Shown here: piece by piece, positions 33,599 through 45,000 of the stretch
How positions within the stretch are numbered: position 1 is the first letter of the stretch
Layout of the letters: each line of letters opens with the position of its first letter
Source: Neurospora tetraspora
Taxonomy: Eukaryota > Ascomycota > Sordariomycetes > Sordariales > Sordariaceae
NCBI RefSeq assembly: GCF_033439725.1
Contig: NW_026944384.1
Location: forward strand, 1,550,001-1,614,000
Direction of reading: 5' to 3'
DNA: 64,000 bases
Program-made: the position numbers and the translations under genes
The notes under the pieces: generated by a model
Database searches by the model: none
Seen by the model: the letters and a program-made list of their open reading frames with translations, nothing else
What the model was told of the DNA's origin: nothing

Positions 33599-34796
33599 GG
33601 TAGTAAATCGTATTAAAGAATTATTTAATACTTAAAAATTTATAGAATTTTCTTTAGAACCTCCCGGTCTAATTAGAGCCCTAATTATTAATTACAGACT
33701 GTAATTAGCCGTAATACCAGACGAAATAATTTAAAAAGCGCTCTATACAAATTTTAATATTTATAGAAAGTATTAATTCGAAGATAACGTTTTTACTAAT
33801 GCGGTCTTTTATAATTAATAAATAAATGTTACCTCTAAATTTAAAGAAATTAATAATAAAATCTATTTAGATTTTATAGAAAAATTATTTAAGGATTGGT
33901 AAAGGTTATAGGAAACCCTTCTATTAATTTTTTTAATACTTTATAGAGCCGTAAATATAATAGTTATAGAGGAATTAACGAACGTTAACGTTTATTAATA
34001 ATTAATAAAAGTAATAAGAAAAGGTTGCGATAATACCTTTCCTACCGGGGTAATTGAGAGTTTGACAATTATAAGTAATTTGGATAATTTTTATACGGAG
34101 GGTATTAAATTCCTAATTAGTATTAGAGAATTTTATAATTTTAAATTCGGTAGCTACGGGACTCCTAAGTATTTAGAACCTACTTTTATACCGAAGCTGA
34201 CCTTTATCGTCTATAGAATAATTTATAATTTAGAGTCGGAATTTAATTAAGAAGAGGTCCTTATCGTTATTTTTTACTACTTAGAGAATTTATTAATAGA
34301 GGGTATTTTTTACTACGGTAATATTCTAGAACTATTATAAATCCGGATTTTCGAATACTTTTATACCCTTCCCCTTCCTTTACCCCAGCCGAATACTTAT
34401 AACGGAAATACGGACGTAATTACGGAGAGCCGAATCTAAAATAAATTAGAAGTTTTGAATATTCTAATCTTCCTTAGTAAGCCGGTTTTAATCCCGCCGG
34501 AATAAAGTATTAAGTATTACTACTTTTTTATTGAGTCGGTATTATAAATTAAAATTGAATTTGGAAAAGAATTTAACCTAATAAATTTATCGTTTAAAAA
34601 GGTATTACCTAATTATAAAATATTCTAAATTCTAATAGTCGATTAAAATTATAAACGATCTGTTATTACACAATTTAATTTACTATTCGTTAAAATAATT
34701 AATAATTATTAATATTTCTTTATTATAAATAGGGTAATTGTATTTTATTAAAATTAATTTCCGTAAGTGAAAAGCGATAATTTTTTAGTGGCCGTT

Positions 34797-35947
34797 AACC
34801 TTTTACGTGGTCCTCGATAGCCGCACCATAGTGGACCAGTTCGCCGACTTGGCCGTCCACCTCTTTGCCATTTACGATCAACTACTATTGAACTAGTTCT
34901 TAAGGACGTTAACGGCTTATACTTTTGAGAAGGTCAGTTCCCCTTGTCTTCTATCATTTATACCCGTTATTTACTAACCACCTCGTATCCTAGGCTGCCC
35001 AAGAATGCGAAACCCGCAATTATATCCCCGAACTCGTTTACCTCTACTCTAAAACGGGCCAGATGAAACGCGTCCTGTACCTTATTATCGAGCGTCTCGG
35101 TAACGTCTCGCGCGCCATCGCCTTCGCTAAGGAATAGGATAACCCCGACCTCTAGAAAGATTTATTCAAGTACTCCATAAACAAACCCAAGTTCATCCGC
35201 GCCTTATTAAAGGAAGTCGGGACGGCTATCAACCCTATTACGCTAGTAAGGAGGATACTAGAGGGCTTACAGATCCCCGGTCTAAGAGAAGGAATAAAAT
35301 ATATTATAAAAGAGTACGAAATCTAGTACTCAATCGCGGAGGGTATCGGTCAAGTACTCCGCAACGAAATTACCCAGGCTATAAATACCATACGCAACGG
35401 ACAACGCAAGGGCGTCAAATTCCAAGTAGGCGTCAAAGCAGCCGGCGAGCACGTCGACGTCCAGCCGACCGATATCCCGACTCAACAACCCCTTACCGAA
35501 AAATCTCCCTCTGGGCTCACCTCCCCCAAGACCGTCCCGCAAACTGCCGCTACTTCTAGGCTACCACAGCAGCAACAGCAACAACAACCACCAACCCCCT
35601 CAACACCAAGTGGAACCCACCGCCGCTTCCCGAAACCCGCCGCCGCGAAAAAGTACCAAGCACAAGCCGGCCACTACGCCTCATATCTCTCGCCATTCAC
35701 CACCTACGAAACAGATACCCTAGTTGGGTTCGCCTGCGGACACGTCTTTCACTTACCTCATCTCCTAGAAGCTTTGAACCCCGGGAAATCAGTAGACGCC
35801 GACGTGTTGCTAGGAGGTATAGAGGGAGCGGAGGAAAGAAGTGCACATTTGGTTGGAGCGAAGGTTACGCATGCAAGGTTGTTGAGGGATAGGATTGTAG
35901 GCGGGTGTGTAGTGTGCAAGGCGGCGAGGGAGGAGGAGGAGGGGTAG
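34797..35947 (+). pseudogene. Decayed 3' fragment of VPS41 (HOPS vacuolar-sorting subunit)
   Basis: The plus strand encodes VPS41-like C-terminal blocks: VDQFADLAVHLFAIYDQ, then, after an intron (34933–34993), NYIPELVYLYSKTGQMKRVL, NVSRAIAFAKE, FIRALLKEVGTAINPIT, RNGQRKGVKFQVGVKAA, and the end TLVGFACGHVFHLPHLL and VGAKVTHARLLRDRIVGGC. VPS41 tethers membranes for fusion at the vacuole. In-frame TAG and TGA-type stops appear where CAG, CAA or TGG codons are expected (near 34888, 35135, 35152 and 35323), the pattern RIP gives. The C-terminal zinc region lacks its first CxxC pair. The upstream part is lost in the AT-rich island. The retained intron shows this arose by DNA duplication, not through RNA. 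The true VPS41 gene should be elsewhere. Confidence 0.8.
34933..34993 (+). other. Intron retained in the VPS41 relic
   Basis: 61 bp, GTCAGT to CCTAG, with TACTAAC as branch site. It separates TYTFEK-like and AAQECETRNY blocks in phase 0. Confidence 0.7.
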
Positions 35948-36873
35948 CGTAGGTGCTGGGGCGGGGGGGGACTAGAAGGGGAGGGGGGACTGGAAGGACT
36001 AGCGTAGAGGTGTGCGTGGAATGTTGTGAGCTGGCGAATGTTGTGAGCTCTGCGGGCGATGATTTACTCTTGATGACTGGAGCGGGAGGTTTTGGTTATG
36101 AATATGGGGAATGAAGGGGTTGGTGTTTAGCGGTTAGCCTTTGGGGGAGATTGAGATAGGTTCCATGTTACGCAGACGGCATGGACATGGGAGAAGTGTG
36201 CGGAGCGGGAGCCTGCACACGCGATACACGTTATGATTATGAGTATGGACTATGGATATGTTGATGACTAAGGTTGGTAGGAACGAACAAGCTTGATGTT
36301 CTGTTGTTTTGCGTGCATGTTTTTGTTGGTTCTCTGAGGTGTTTGATGTCAGTCGCCAGGGGCAGGGGCATGCTACGTGCCTGATGTGGTGATGTTCGAT
36401 ATCAGCATCCACAAGTTACCTCTACCTAGGTAGGTACTGTCCAAAGGAAGGTAAGTTTCCACCATCCTTGCGAGAGTTGAGTCTCACTGAGCAAACGTTA
36501 ACATTAGGGGAAAAAGAATAACGAATCCTGATGACCTACCCCGGCTACCCGATTAAACATGACAGATAACACGGCATAATCTCCGGCAACCCGGCACGGG
36601 GACTCGGACCGCCCAGGAACGATGCATGTGTAGGCGGGTACTGTGTAGTAGCGGAAGCTTAGCGGTAAATCATACTGACAGGGCTACGCTAAGCTCCTGC
36701 CTACTTGAGACACCCCTGTTGAGCTTATTACTACCTACTTATATCCCATGCACCTGCTCCCTTTCCCTGGTTTCCCATTTCCAATCTTCCCCCAGCTCAC
36801 AACTTCCCGGCCCTCGGGTTCCAAATCCACCTCCTCCCAACCAGACCTCAACACATCCAACACAGGGACAACA
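35948..36873. other. Intergenic, no gene seen
   Basis: G-rich start, then ordinary non-coding sequence. The last 200 bp form the promoter and leader of the gene at 36874. Short AGGTAGGTA motifs near 36420 are common intergenic elements and are not diagnostic. Confidence 0.45.
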
Positions 36874-38402
36874 ATGGAAACTTCCACAACTTCCCAACCA
36901 GGCCAGTCAGAAGAGCCTCCCTACCGCTCGTACGAAGAGCTTGAACGCTTGCCGGGCGGTGCCCGCCTCTCTCGAGAAATCGATCGACTGTTTTGGGAGT
37001 TCAAAGGCGCCTTTCCCTCGGCAATTTCCGTCATGGCCAACCGCCGCGGTGCCAAAGGACACCTGGAACCGTTCTTCCAACCGGCAGATGCAGCCGACGA
37101 CCAGAACCCCGAAAATAACGACCCCGAAAACACCACCACCAGCACCAGCACCACCACCAGCACCGGCACATACCACCCCATCGCCCTCCTCCCCATGACC
37201 GAACCACCGGCGTCCTCTATCTCCGTATCCTGCACGGACCTCGACACATGGGAATCCAACTGGGTGGAGTGGCACGAATGGCACAGCGAGGAAAAGGGCG
37301 AGTTTGTGACCTACGGCGATCTGGACGACGACGTCCGGCCGTGGGCAAAGGAACAGAATGAGGAGGATCCTGAAAACTGGGAGGAGGATTCCGACACGGA
37401 GTTTCTGATTAAGTGCTGCGGGGAGGATAGGCCGCTGCGCACGGCGGGAAGGAGGTTGAAGGTCACGCCAAGGGGTGGAGAGGGGTTTGTTACGGTTGGG
37501 GATTATGTTTGTGGTGAGTTTTTTTTCTTTTTTCTTTTTCTTTTTTTTTTTTTGTTAAGTGTTTGGCTTCGGCTTTGGCAACTGTGATTGTGAGAATGAC
37601 CGAAGCTGTCCACCCTTGGCTTATGAGCTTGCGCGGTGAGATCTTCAAGGCCAGGGTGGTCGCACGTCCTCAGGCATATGGCTCTCAAGTGGAAGGCTCA
37701 CTCGAATGGATGGTGGTGTTCACCGGTGCTGGTCGGAGGCCGAAACATGGGATAGAAGAAAAGAGGGACTGGGCTGGAAATCATGGCCCGCTTCGCAATG
37801 ATCTGCCAGATAGCGTTTGGGCAAGGATGCCTGCAATGAGGAACAACTCCCAACCCTGTTGTCTGGTCGTTCAATTACCTCCCTCTCATTTCCTGGATCT
37901 TTGCTAACGATGCGTCACCTCAGCTGTTCATACTTGGCTTATGAGCATGCGCGATGAGGTTTTGAAAGCTAGGGGCGTCAGACAGTATGATCGATGCGAC
38001 GCATCGGCATTCGAATGGATGGTGACTTTTTACGACGGGGAGCCGAAACATAGGTTGGAAGAGAAGAGGGAATGGGTTCGCAGCCATTGCCCGCCTAGTC
38101 AAGCTAGCATTGACGCGGCTAACGCGATGATGCGTTCATTGGGGGGTAGAGGTAATGTGGTGGACGTGTCTGTTATTCATATTGACTCTGGAGGCGAGGG
38201 ACAGGAGGAGAGAACGGAGGGACAGGAGGAACAAGAAACTGAGGGACAGGAGGAAAGAGCCGAGGGTCAGGAGGAACAGGAAACTGAGGGAGAGGGAAAG
38301 GGGAAGAAACGCGAAGGACAAGAGGAAGTGGAGGATGAGGAGAAGGAAAAAGGAAAAAGGAGAAAGGTGTCGACCGAGGAGGAAAAGGGCATTGAGGAGT
38401 GA
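36874..38402 (+). CDS. Fungal protein of unknown function with a duplicated exon
   Basis: Main model: exon 1 36874–37513 and exon 2 37924–38402, 372 residues, exactly in frame. Exon 1 encodes EELERLPGGARLSREIDRLF, a Thr/Ser-rich linker and the WVEWHEWHSEEKGEFVTYGD block, ending GFVTVGDYV. Exon 2 starts AVHTWLMSMRDEVLKARGV and continues EWMVTFYDGEPKHRLEEKRE. It ends in acidic repeats of EGQEEQE and a basic GKRRKVS that could be a nuclear signal. Within the intervening 410 bp lies a second, similar exon (37606–about 37790: AVHPWLMSLRGEIFKARVV and EWMVVFTGAGRRPKHGIEEK). It has an acceptor but no good donor. I do not recognise a named domain; the WLM-LR-E block occurs in other unassigned fungal proteins as far as I recall. 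Confidence 0.65.
37606..37790 (+). repeat. Duplicated exon, copy 1 (other copy 37924–38093)
   Basis: Both copies start right after an AG acceptor with CTGT(C/T)CA, use the same phase and share about half of their residues (WLMS-R-E and EWMV, then PKH, EEKR and W). Copy 1 runs into a frame with no strong phase-1 donor, only weak GTTGTC or GTCTGG at 37858–37866, so it may be skipped. Confidence 0.6.
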
Positions 38403-38619
38403 GTAGGAGGAGGCGTGCAATATCGATGCAGCTAGTGGCAAGATAGGGAGGTAAAACCCATGGGGCGGGTATTGAGATCTCTTAATACACAGTAGCTTGG
38501 TCTTTGGTTCGCAGAGTACATGAGATATGCATTCACGATGTCCAGAGATAGAATATTCCAAAAAGTTCATGATTCTCCACACAATTACATTTCCGCTATC
38601 CAACTAACACGGTAACTTT

Positions 38620-40248
38620 TTAAACAGCCGTTGCAGACGCACAATATAAACTTCCGTAAGCAATTACACTCGAAGCAACAGCCGTCCCACAGGCGCCATT
38701 TGAACAATCTCTCAAACCGTATCCAAAGTTAGCATTCTTACACAAACAAGACGGCGCGGGACTAGCGCAACCAAGAGCCGAATACTGAGCCACCATGTTG
38801 TTGAAGCATGTCTGACCGCAAGAGGGCAGAGCAGCCAAGCCGGTGGTGGTGGCGGTGTGGGTAGCAAAAGCTGTAGAGCAATATGCGCTTCCGAAAGAGA
38901 TTACTGTGCTGCCAACAGCAGTTCCACAGGCCCCGTTTGAGCAATCGCGAATGCCGTTCTGGAAGTCGACGTTGTTGCAGAGACAGTAGCTGTCTAGAGC
39001 GGCACATCCCAGCGCGGAATGTTGGGCAAGCATGTTGTTGAAGCACGTCTGGCCACATGAGGGCAAAGCGGCCAGACCGGGGATTGTAGTGCTGGGAGGT
39101 TTTGTGGTAGTTGTAGTTGCCGCGGTGCTTGATTTGGATGTTGTGGTTGAGCTTGTTTTGGTAGCGGAACTCGAGGTTGTGGTCTTGGAGCTGCTTGTGG
39201 ATGTTGACTTGGTCGTGGTACTAGTCGTGGCGATTAATGTTGAAGCTTTTGAAGTAGAGGCGGTTACGGGATTGCTCGTTTTAACGGTGGTTGTGGAAGA
39301 TGAGGTTATGGAAGAGGTTGGTTGGCGGTCACAGTTTCCCAACTGGCACTTGCCGTATGCGCAAAAGTCAGGGCCAGTTCCGCATCTTCCGGCTGCATTG
39401 CAACAATCTCCCCATATGCCAGTACACGTCCTATAGCCGTGGTCTCGGCCACATGTGCCGTCTGTGCTATAGACAGAATCTCCTACACATGCACCTTCGT
39501 AGCATGTTCCCTCTGCACAGTCTTCTCTGAATTTGGAACATAGCGTTAGTTTATACTTAATCACATGTAGGTACTGCTTACAACGGGCAGGGACTCACGC
39601 AGAGTCGCCGCATCTCCAAGTTAGTGCATTACAACACTGAAACTGGGTGCCGAGACAAGTAGCATTGTTGTGAGGAGGACCGCAGAGACCGTCATAAGCT
39701 CTGAGGGGTTCGATAACTATGTAAGCGGAGGTCATTAGTCTGTTGATAAGACGGAAATCCCAAGTTTGTGTCTTTCACTTACAGCCTCGAACGCAATACT
39801 CGGTATCGGCTTCAATGTTGCCGCAGTCACGATCCAGCCCTGGATTCAACCCGAACAATGTATCGACACTGATCCTATATTTCGTAGCAAGTGCGGTGCA
39901 TGTGTAGTAGTTGATCTCCATACCCTCCGTGCTGGCGGTATACCGACAGTTAATTTCACCCGGCTGAGGGTCTTCGTTGATGAGCGGGCTGATGGTGACC
40001 GGCACCAGCACGGCGGAGGTAGAAGTAGCCGTCGCGGGTAGGGAGCTGGAAACACTGGCACTTCCGGTGATTGTGGAATTGAGAGCAGAAGTGGTGTCGG
40101 ACAGGTCTCGTTTCTCAAATTGACCCGGTTGCCAGTATATAGGTTGGCACTCGCTTTCCTTTGCACAAACTGTGCTTGTAAGGTAGAAGAGCGCAACGAC
40201 ATAGAATGCAAGGCGCTGAGGCCATGCTGTTCTGTGGGGTAGCTGCAT
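38620..40248 (-). CDS. Secreted chitin-binding protein: LysM, two CBM18-like modules, two CFEM domains
   Basis: Three exons, 40248–39783, 39716–39599 and 39526–38620, with introns of 66 and 72 bp, join to 496 residues. The start at 40248 gives a signal peptide (RLAFYVVALFYLTSTVCA, cleaved before KESEC). A LysM domain follows (YYTCTALATKYRISVDTLFG, NPGLDRDCGNIEADTEYC). Then come CBM18-like, hevein-type modules: one across exon 2 (GLCGPPHNNATC, QFQCCNALTWRCG) and one in exon 3 (GTCGRDHGYRTCTGIWGDCC). A long Ser/Thr linker and two tandem CFEM domains follow (PSCGQTCFNNMLAQHSALGC and PSCGQTCFNNMVAQYSALGC). LysM and CBM18 bind chitin; CFEM domains bind haem or iron or sit at the cell surface. The likely role is wall attachment, masking of chitin or an effector. 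No GPI-type tail is seen. Confidence 0.88.
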
Positions 40249-42064
40249 GTTAGAGGTAGGCAAGAGTCTTTGGGGGGATGAGATGCGGGAAGGTTTGAGC
40301 GAGGGCGACAACCAACTCCGAGAATGGGCGGCCACGACAAGGCAGTTATTGTTTGAAACGATATTCACTGGCAATGCCATCCATGGAACAACTGAGGCGA
40401 CATAGAGCGAGAGGACTTCCTCTCCGGTGCCGTGCCTTCCATGTTGAGGATGTTTTCCCAATGGAACGGAATGCGTACCTACCTTAGTTTTCTCGGGCAA
40501 TTCCATTCAGAAGTGGAAGCGAGCGTTCATCCCGTCCGTCCCTTCCACCATTTCCGGGCAATGTGACATCCTACTGCAAATTTTTGTGTGATACTCGAAA
40601 ACTTCCCCGCTAGCTTCGCGAGTGCGACTTCCAACCAACAGAGGGGCAAACATGCGGCTTACAAGCTCAAGTAGGCAGGAGCTATGAAGCGTTAGCCCTG
40701 TCGGGCGGATTTTGCCGTTAAGCTTCTGACACATGCATCTTTCCCGGACGGTCCGCATTCCCGTGCCGGCATCGTGTAGTGGGGCAAGTGGGGACTTGAA
40801 TGGACTGCAACCTATCAGGATGGTGGATGCTCTTGACAGGTGCAGGGGGATAAAAGGTCGGTCGGTTCCTCTTTCTTGGCTTGTAACCTTCAGGGATTCA
40901 TTTCTTTTACCTCACGTTCTAGGCAGCAATCCGATCAACACCATCGCTTCCATTTTTTTTTCATTACAAGCACCCGCCGCTGCACCACATTTTCACCCTG
41001 GACCTCCCTCTTCTTCTGCAGTGTACACAGTACACAATGCTAAAAAATTACGTAGGGGTCCTTTCCGCGTAAACTCAATCTTCAAGTTGCATCCAGTCCC
41101 TGTCACCACCAACATGAACATTTGCATCCTTGCCATCATGAATATTTGCATGGCCATCTCCCAAGGTAGGTACCAAAGTACCACATCCCCTCATCTTTAG
41201 AGCTTCAGTTACCTCTAGGCTATGTAACACTCTCCATCCTACACGTTGTAGGCGAATCGAATAACAACATGGACGGCGAACCACGAGTCCAAGACAAAGA
41301 CGGCAACACGATTTTTTTTACAAACAACAGCCTTAGAGCTACAGTGGTGATGAACTTCGCCAATATACACTGTACTCCTACTCCCATATGTTTCCGAGCG
41401 CTTCTCTTTCAGAGACGACCCATGTGGGACGTTGACAGGCCGCGGCTGCTCGGAGGAAAAAAATGCTTTAGATGGGGAAACGTGGTATTGTTTAATCTTA
41501 CCCCTGGTAAGTAAAGCGGTGGCGAGTAGCTACCTACCTCTGGCAGAGTTCCCATGGTTGACAAGCATCTAGGATACCTACCTACCTCTATGTCTTGTTC
41601 TCGACCAGTGCTTGATATGTGGTTGAGTCCGGCGGATGTTTCAGTCATGTGCACCAAAAACGATCCAGACTCTCGTCTGTCCTCAGGCTAATGCCGCTTT
41701 TCCGTGTTCTTGGGTGTGATTAACATGAGAAGCGGAAGACGGAAACCAATCTCCTTTCCAAGGGTCGCGAACTCCGCGAGTGTTCCCCGAGTCATACCTC
41801 ACCGAGTGATGCTAAACACACCTTCCTCATACAGCCCAAGCTGTTCTCTCTCCGATACGAGATGTCTGGTCTGCCCGTTTCTACCTAGCCAAGCTCAAGA
41901 GCATTGGTGGATCTGGTGATTGGTAAAGACACACACAGGGAGTCTTGATACATGCAGAGTTGCTCAAGTATAAACCATGACTTGGTACTGTTCCCCCAGA
42001 AACTCAAGCTTTGTGTATGCCAGTTCTTTTACCTTGTTGTTGCAGACTGGGTCACACTCATGAG
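40249..42064. other. Divergent intergenic region with one possible small gene
   Basis: It separates the LysM/CBM18/CFEM gene (minus) from the nuclease–glucanase gene (plus). Apart from the weak two-exon candidate at 41114–41514 I see only promoter-like sequence: GATAAAAGG near 40850 and runs of CTACCTACC near 41530–41590. Confidence 0.45.
41114..41514 (+). CDS. Possible small secreted protein, unknown
   Basis: Two candidate exons, 41114–41165 and 41252–41514, with an 86-bp GTAGGT–GTTGTAG intron, give about 104 residues. The N-terminus is short and hydrophobic (MNICILAIMNICMAISQ), followed by a polar body with four Cys or so. No domain is recognised. A TATA-like GATAAAAGG lies 260 bp upstream. 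It could be noise; the intron fit and the hydrophobic start are the only support. Confidence 0.3.
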
Positions 42065-45000
42065 ATGGCCGTCTTGCAGCTTCTCGCGCTTTTTGCGCAG
42101 ATTTTCTGTCTATTCTCCCCCCAAGTGGCAGTGGCTCAGTACCTCCAAGACTACACCGCGGATACCACCAAACCTGGACATTACCTCTAGTCAGTTAACC
42201 CATTTCCCTCTTCTCTTCAGACTTCTCCATGTTGCCAACTTGGAACAAGCAAGGCTCCCCGGAACTCTCCACGCCCTGGCGGCCCTGGCGTCCAATCCAT
42301 GTGTTGGATGTTTACCATTGCTAATCTCATGGTTACTTACAAAGTCGGCCTTATTCAACCGTCGCATTTTGGAAGGTTGTTAACATTCAGCCCTACACGG
42401 TGGTCCTGATTTACAACTGTCACTACATGGTGGAGATATGCAAGAATGCCGAAAACTTTGCGGCCACACCACGAGGGCAAAACCTCCACCCCGTCAGCGG
42501 TCTTCCAAACGATGTGTACGGCTATGATTTGGATACAGGTGAATGGGAGAAGGGGCCTGGACAGCCGTCATCTCACCAGGATGCTCGTCGCGACCAATCA
42601 TGTCCCACCTCTTGGAAAGATACCCACCCCTGTCCGGAAACTGATCAAAAGAAGCCTTGGCGAAGTGATGGCGAGTGGTTCACAACCGCAAAAGAGCCAA
42701 ACACAGACATCAACGAACTGGCAAACAAGAAAGATGCAAACGGAAAGGTGATCGCTTACAGCAAAATCCGATACACTTGTGATGAGTTCCCACCGGCTTC
42801 ATGGTATGTACAAACCCGTTTCGATAAATGATGATTCGTTCCACCTAATGACGATTCTGATACCTGCCTGTAGGGTTGAGGGTGGAAGCGGCGCCTCGTA
42901 CAACAACCCTGCCCAAAACCCGGTGTGCCGCGCTTTCTTGTTCGAAGAGCAACGGACCGAAACAAAAGATTAAAGCGGAACAAAATTGTGAGACCCATTA
43001 CGATCCTTTCCATTCTTCAACTTTTGATCTAGAATGGTTCAACCTGTTGCTAACCTCTCTTATTGATAGGGCAAGGACTGATTCACGGGCAACTTCGATC
43101 TGAGTTCATACGCTTAGCCTTAGCCGAGGACCTTGCCGACTATAAGGACAACAAGAAGAGAGCGATTTTCCTTTTCAAATTTCAACCCGAGAACAGAGGG
43201 AACGATGGCGTAGCTGCTCGCATCTTTACTTACAAGGATTATAACACGCCTACTCAGATTAAGGACAACGACAGGGAAACGAAGCAGGCGAAACGCTCAC
43301 TAGGAGGCAATGATACCTCTCTTTTTCGCCGATCCTTCACGCCTGCCGAGCGTGAGGCGCACATCAAGGCGGGCAGAGCGTACGAATATGTGGTGCACGC
43401 CAATCTGAGTCATGTAGAGGTAAGTTGACCGGCCACACGATCCATGTCCACTTCATTCAACCGGCAGCACGGGTCAACTGACTGTTAACACCTCTAGGTC
43501 GCCGAGTCTGATCTGTTAGGTCAAACGATGCCTGGCATGTTGAGTGTGGAAAGCTTCACACGCTGGGACCAGGAGAATGCAGTGGCCAAAGAGCAAGCAA
43601 GACGGAACCAAAACGTGACGCTTCCCAGGACGCTACCAGAGAAAATCGCTCCTCGGCGACGGAATGTTCCTGAGCATCACGTTACACCGCTGCTCAAAAG
43701 ATCGACAGCCAAAGAGCTTCAAGTCGCGCGAAATATCGTGAAAAAGGCACTTGCCGACTCGGCGAGACTGAACAAGGCACGTGTGGCTCAGCCCCTCCGC
43801 AACAACTATGGCTTGAAGCCCGGGACTGTTGTGGGTGGAGGTGACAGTCCAGGTAAGCAAAGGATTGCATCCATCAAGCAGGATGTACCGCCGCTTTTGG
43901 ATATCACGGATGAGATCGCGGCAGCGGCAGCGCTTGTGGCTGAGGCCGATTCGGTGGGTGGATGGAAGAATGTCACGAAGCGTGCGGCTACGGCAAGCAC
44001 CGGGACATATTGGATGCAAAGGTATGTCTTCCTGTTTGATGGAACACTACTATCAACTCCATTCAACAATGCAAAGAACGGATTTGCTTACATCCGTCGC
44101 AACGTCGCAGTCTTGATCGCAAAGGCACAGTGCCTTGGGGAGATGAACCCAACTACGTGAGTTGTCCAGATTGCCCGTCCGGATTTTCAAGATAGTTCAT
44201 CCGCTAACCAAAATGCGCAGGCTATCTTCAGAAATGTGCTCGACTATGGAGCTGTGGGAGATGGTATTACGGTAGGTTCGATGCGCTGAAAGAGCAGCCC
44301 AACCCATCCCACATACACACATCCGCCACCCCTCACCCCGCCTTGTTGTATTGACTGTCCGCTGGTTCGTGTGCCTGTGATCATACTGACTTATAACTCC
44401 CTCGTCGGTACGCAGGATGACACAAAAGCCATAAACAGGGCCATGGGGACAAACAGCACCCGATGTGGCAAAGGATGCAATGGGTCCACCACCAAGAACG
44501 CCATCGTATATTTCCCCCCTGGCACCTACCTTGTATCCTCGACCATACCCCTGCCCTTCGGAACACAGGTTATCGGTGATGCTAACAACCGGCCGACCAT
44601 TGTCGCTGCTCCGAGCTTTGTTGGTCTAGGTGTCTTGTCCACGGATGAGTATACTGGGGACGAAGGGAAAGGCATTGATGGCGGTGACCCTGAGTATGTT
44701 GATACCCTTTTTCCTTTCTTACACTTGCAGAACAGTCCATGCTTCCTGCTGTCTCAGTCCTCATAACTACCCCCTATCTGTTTTCCATGTTTCCTATTCG
44801 AGAACATGCGTGACTGACTCCAGCTGCACCTTTCAGATACTATGTCAACACCGCCAATTTCTACCGTCAAATTCGAAACATCGTGATAGACATCCAAAAG
44901 GTCACTTCAGGAACCTTGGTTACCTGTCTCCACTACCAAGTCGCTCAAGCCACAAGCCTTCAGAACGTCGAGTTGAGAGCAGCACCTGGCTCGTCCCAGA

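Larger units (their letters stand above)
27997..34790. other. AT-rich, RIP-degenerate island
   Basis: Nearly 7 kb of strongly AT-rich sequence with very few CpA or TpG and abundant TpA, the usual outcome of repeat-induced point mutation. It contains two nested LTR elements (listed separately) inside still older degenerate repeats (27997–29116 and 33604–34790) that I cannot assign. There is no intact gene. The short open frames inside, for example 34062–34250, have no recognisable family. Confidence 0.8.

Noticed and set aside
34062-34250. Short open frame in the AT-rich island
   Set aside because: It lies in RIP-degenerate repeat DNA with no recognisable protein pattern beyond chance.
38136-38603. 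155-codon minus-strand frame rich in Leu/Ser/Phe
   Set aside because: It is antisense to the acidic Glu-rich C-terminus of the gene at 36874–38402, which has splice support.
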